NCBI RefSeq assembly: GCF_036884655.1
Contig: NC_088340.1
Location: 26,647,001 to 26,711,000, forward strand
From: Musa acuminata AAA Group
Taxonomy: Eukaryota > Streptophyta > Magnoliopsida > Zingiberales > Musaceae
Direction of reading: 5' to 3'
Length of the DNA: 64,000 nt
Part shown: positions 60,938 to 64,000 of the stretch, one piece after another
Layout of the letters: every line of letters starts with the position of its first letter
Position numbering within the stretch: the first letter of the stretch is position 1
Program-made: the position numbers and the translations under genes
The notes under the pieces: model-generated
Told to the model about the DNA's origin: nothing
Seen by the model: only the letters and a program-made list of their open reading frames with translations
Database searches by the model: none

Positions 60938-61336
60938 CACGCCCCCTCAAATAGATAATATTAAAATTTTTTATCACAAATCAATCCATAATCCAAACTA
61001 ACATTTGAGGATACTGAGAAACATTCAGTCAAATTCATATCCATATAACCTGTATAGTTTATAATCATATATCACATCACTCGATAATTCACATTTATGG
61101 AAACCGAAGCCAACTTAACAAAACATTAACAATACTTTTAAACCACAAGCTAAACAATTTGTACAATCAGAACTACAACCATTTATCACCAGTTCATATC
61201 ATTGTAAACTAAACTTAACATTCCGAAATTCCAAATAAGAGAGATCTTCTAATACTTTTATACGATATATCCATTCAAATTCATCGATAATATTTCATTA
61301 CATACAAAATATGCTTATACAACAATAAGCATAGGG
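60938..61336 (-). repeat. Remnant of the 5' LTR of the gypsy element
   Basis: The minus strand ends ATTTGAGGGGGCGTGATA a few bases before the primer site, a common plant gypsy LTR end. Its upstream part is cut off where the third Copia copy begins at about 61,337. Confidence 0.5.
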
Positions 61337-64000
61337 AATAAGGAAGGACTTAGCGATATAAGATATCCAAGAGCCTCTTCCGCACTAGGATGACAGAGGG
61401 GACACCGGTTCAGAACCATGTCCTAAAGATGATTGAGTGGATAGAGAAACTCACAGGTCTAGGAATGGTCCTAGAGGATAACTTGTGTGTGAACATTATG
61501 CTTCAGTCCCCACTAGATTCCTTTTCACAATTCATAATGAATTTTAATATGAGCAAGCTTGAGGTGACTCTCCCAGAGCTCCTCAATATGTTGAGGGAGA
61601 CAGAGAGTACTATTAAGAAAGAGAAGCCAGTTCTCTACACTAGTGAGACCAGAAAGAAAAGGAAAACATAAAGGTCCCTTAAGAAGGGAAAAGGCAAGGG
61701 CAGACCAGGTAAAGCAAAGGTTGCTAAGAAATACCCAGCGAAGGACAAAGGCCAGTGCTTCCATTGTGGTAAAGATGGGCATTGGAAGAGGAACTGCAAA
61801 GAGTACTTTGCAGAGAGGGCGAAATAGAAGCTTGGAGAAGCTTCAGGTACATTCATGATCAATCTCCAATTGTCAGATTTTTGTAATAGTGCATTGGTAT
61901 TGGATACCAGTATTGCTTATCACATCTACAATTTATTGTAAATTCTAGCAAAACTGAGGGGAGATTGGTGAGAGGAATATTGCATAAAGGTTTGTTTATG
62001 CTAGACACTACTCCACATATCATGAATGTAAGTGTGTCTAAGAGGAAACGAGATGAGGTAAACAGTGCATACCTTTGGCATTGTAGGCTAAGTCACATCC
62101 ATGAAATAATGATTCAAAAGTTGCTAAATGATGGATATCTAGATCCATTCGACTATGTGCCATATGCAACTTGCGAGCCTTGCCTTCGTGGAAAACTGAC
62201 AAACTCTCCATTTAGTGGAATTGGAGAGAGAGCCACTGAGCTATTAGAACTCATACATAGTGATGTATATGGACCCATGTCAACTTATGCCATTGGTAGT
62301 TACTCCTACTTCATTACCTTTACTAATGATTTCTCAATGTATGGATATATGTACTTAATGAAGTATAAGTCCGAGGCCTTTGAGAAATTCAGAGAGTATA
62401 AGAATGAGGTGGAGAACCAGACTGGAAAGAGTATCAAAACTCTTCGATCAGATTGAGGAGGTGAGTACTTAAGTACAGAGTTTACTCAGTTCCTCAAGGA
62501 CCATGGGATATTATCCCAATGGACATCTCCTTATACACCTTAGCTCAATGGTGTCTCTGGAAAGAGGAATCATACGCTGTTAGATATAGTACGGTCCATG
62601 ATGAGTTTCGCTGACCTACCCATCTTATTCTAGGGATATGCCATAGAGACTGCAGCTTACCTTCTGAACAGAGTTCCAACTAAGTCAGTGGTGTCTACAC
62701 CATATGAGATATGGAAAGGGAAAAAGCCTGATCTTAAGGTGGTTAAGATTTGGGGCTACCCTGCCCACGTCAGAAGACACAACCCCAATAAGTTAGAATC
62801 GAGGACAGAGCGATGCAAATTTGTAGGATACCCCAAGGAAACTTGTGGGTATTATTTCTATCATCTTGAGGACCAAAAGGTCTTTATAGCTAAGAAAGAA
62901 GTGTTCCTTGAGAAGGAACATATTCTTGGTGGAGACAGTGTGAGAATGATAGAGTTGAGCGAGGTTGGAGAACTAAGCTTAAGTACCACTCTACAGCCCG
63001 AGTCTGTTCAGGTACCTAATACACAAGTTTTAACTTTACGTAGGTTTGATAGAGTATCCCATCCTCCTGAGAGATATGTAGGACATATTAGAGGAGAGGA
63101 TGTTGAGGATATTAATCCTCAGACCTACGAGGAGGCTATTATAAGTATAGACTCCGGGAAGTGGCAAGAAGCCATGAATTCTGAGATGGATTCTATATAC
63201 TCCAACAAGGTTTGGAACCTAGTTAATGTGCCCGAAGGTATTGTACCCATCGGTTGCAAGTGGATCTTTAAGAAAAAGATCGGAGTAGATGGAAAGGTAG
63301 AGACCTATAAAGCATGACTAGTGGCTAAGGGGTATCGTCAAAGGCAAGGTGTTGACTATGACGAAACCTTCTCACCTATAGCAATGCTAATTCTATCAGA
63401 ATTCTATTGGCTATTGCAGCACACTATGATTATAAGATCTGACAGATGGATGTGAAAAATCGCATTCCTCAATGGGAACCTCGAGGAGGAGGTGTATATG
63501 ATGCAACCTGAGGGATTCATGTCCAAGAACTACCAAGATAAGGTGTGTAGGTTGCTTAGATCTATTTATGGACTAAAGCAAGCTTCCCGAAGTTGGAACA
63601 TAAGATTTGATGAGGCAATCAGATCTTATGACTTTGTTAAGAATGAAGATGAGCCTTGTGTGTACAGGAAGGTAAGTGGGAGCGCTATCACCTTTTTGGT
63701 GTTATATGTGGATAACATCCTGATCATTGGGAATGATGTAGGAATGCTATCCATAGTAAAGGCTTGGTTATCTAGACACTTCTCCATGAAGGACTTAGGG
63801 GAAGCATCCTATAACTTGGGGATTAGAATATATAGAGATAGATCCAAGATGATGCTTGGCTTGTCCCAGTCCAGGTACATAGAAACTATTGTCAAAATGG
63901 TTTGGCATGAAAAATTCCAAGAGAGGTCTCATACCGATGAGACATGGGATATCGCTTTCTACGAGTATGTCCCCAAAGACTCTAGAAGAAAGGGCGAACA
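61337..64000 (+). pseudogene. Third copy of the same Copia gag-pol, 5'-truncated and decayed
   Basis: It joins abruptly at a point matching about 50,244 of the intact copy and runs off the window still in the RT/RNase H region. Gag, a zinc knuckle (near 61,757), integrase parts and RT are recognisable, but a segment between protease and pre-integrase (about 61,920-61,965) is missing. There are stops near 61,670, 61,826, 62,455, 62,540 (CAG to TAG), 62,632 and 63,315, and frameshifts near 63,390 and 63,460. The YVDD motif is mutated to YVDN. No 5' LTR or leader precedes it. Confidence 0.9.

Overview
This is plant nuclear DNA, most likely from a monocot. The signs are one spliced chloroplast-targeted plant gene, several families of plant LTR retrotransposons with initiator-Met-tRNA primer sites, and AT-rich intergenic DNA. 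The retrotransposon families remind me of Musaceae (banana/Ensete), but that is an impression and I could not test it. Only one host gene is convincing: alpha-glucan water dikinase (GWD1/R1/SEX1) on the minus strand. I could place 33 coding exons between 27,986 and 12,619; every exon phase is consistent and they give a 1,478-residue protein. It phosphorylates starch in plastids and carries the catalytic histidine, the CFATC redox motif and two N-terminal starch-binding modules. Almost everything else is transposon-derived. LAYOUT. 1-537 and 9,157-9,656: the 3' end and 3' LTR of an old, internally deleted Copia element, split by a complete minus-strand Copia element (538-9,151, TSD GATTG; called copy 1 here) whose gag-pol is decayed. 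9,661-10,142: an inverted fragment of a SIRE-like LTR. 10,143-11,950: a diverged 39-bp minisatellite. 12,200-29,200: GWD1 with its leader and trailer. 29,300-34,111: AT-rich intergenic DNA with microsatellites. 34,112-40,676: a non-autonomous SIRE/Maximus-like element (LTRs, gag remnant, no pol). 41,613-43,202: a solo LTR of the same family. 43,500-44,160: a LINE ORF1 remnant. 44,168-44,760: another inverted SIRE LTR piece. 44,800-61,336: a three-level nest. A degenerate minus-strand Ty3/gypsy element is interrupted at 46,382/59,691 by a 445-bp-LTR element without coding capacity (LARD-like). The 5' LTR of that element is in turn interrupted by a young Copia element (46,557-55,330, TSD ATGTG; copy 2) with one uninterrupted 1,297-codon gag-pol. 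61,337-64,000: a third, truncated and decayed Copia copy running off the window. HOW THE PARTS RELATE. Copies 1, 2 and 3 are the same Copia family at different ages. By eye, the LTR pair of copy 2 differs at about 5 positions, that of copy 1 at about 24, and the LARD host of copy 2 at about 15 in 445 bp, which agrees with the nesting order. The most unusual structural signal is in the long untranslated leader of this family: four stem-loops with different stems but the same 19-base apical sequence (49,431-49,743 in copy 2, also in copy 1), downstream of a very GC-rich block that differs strongly between copies.
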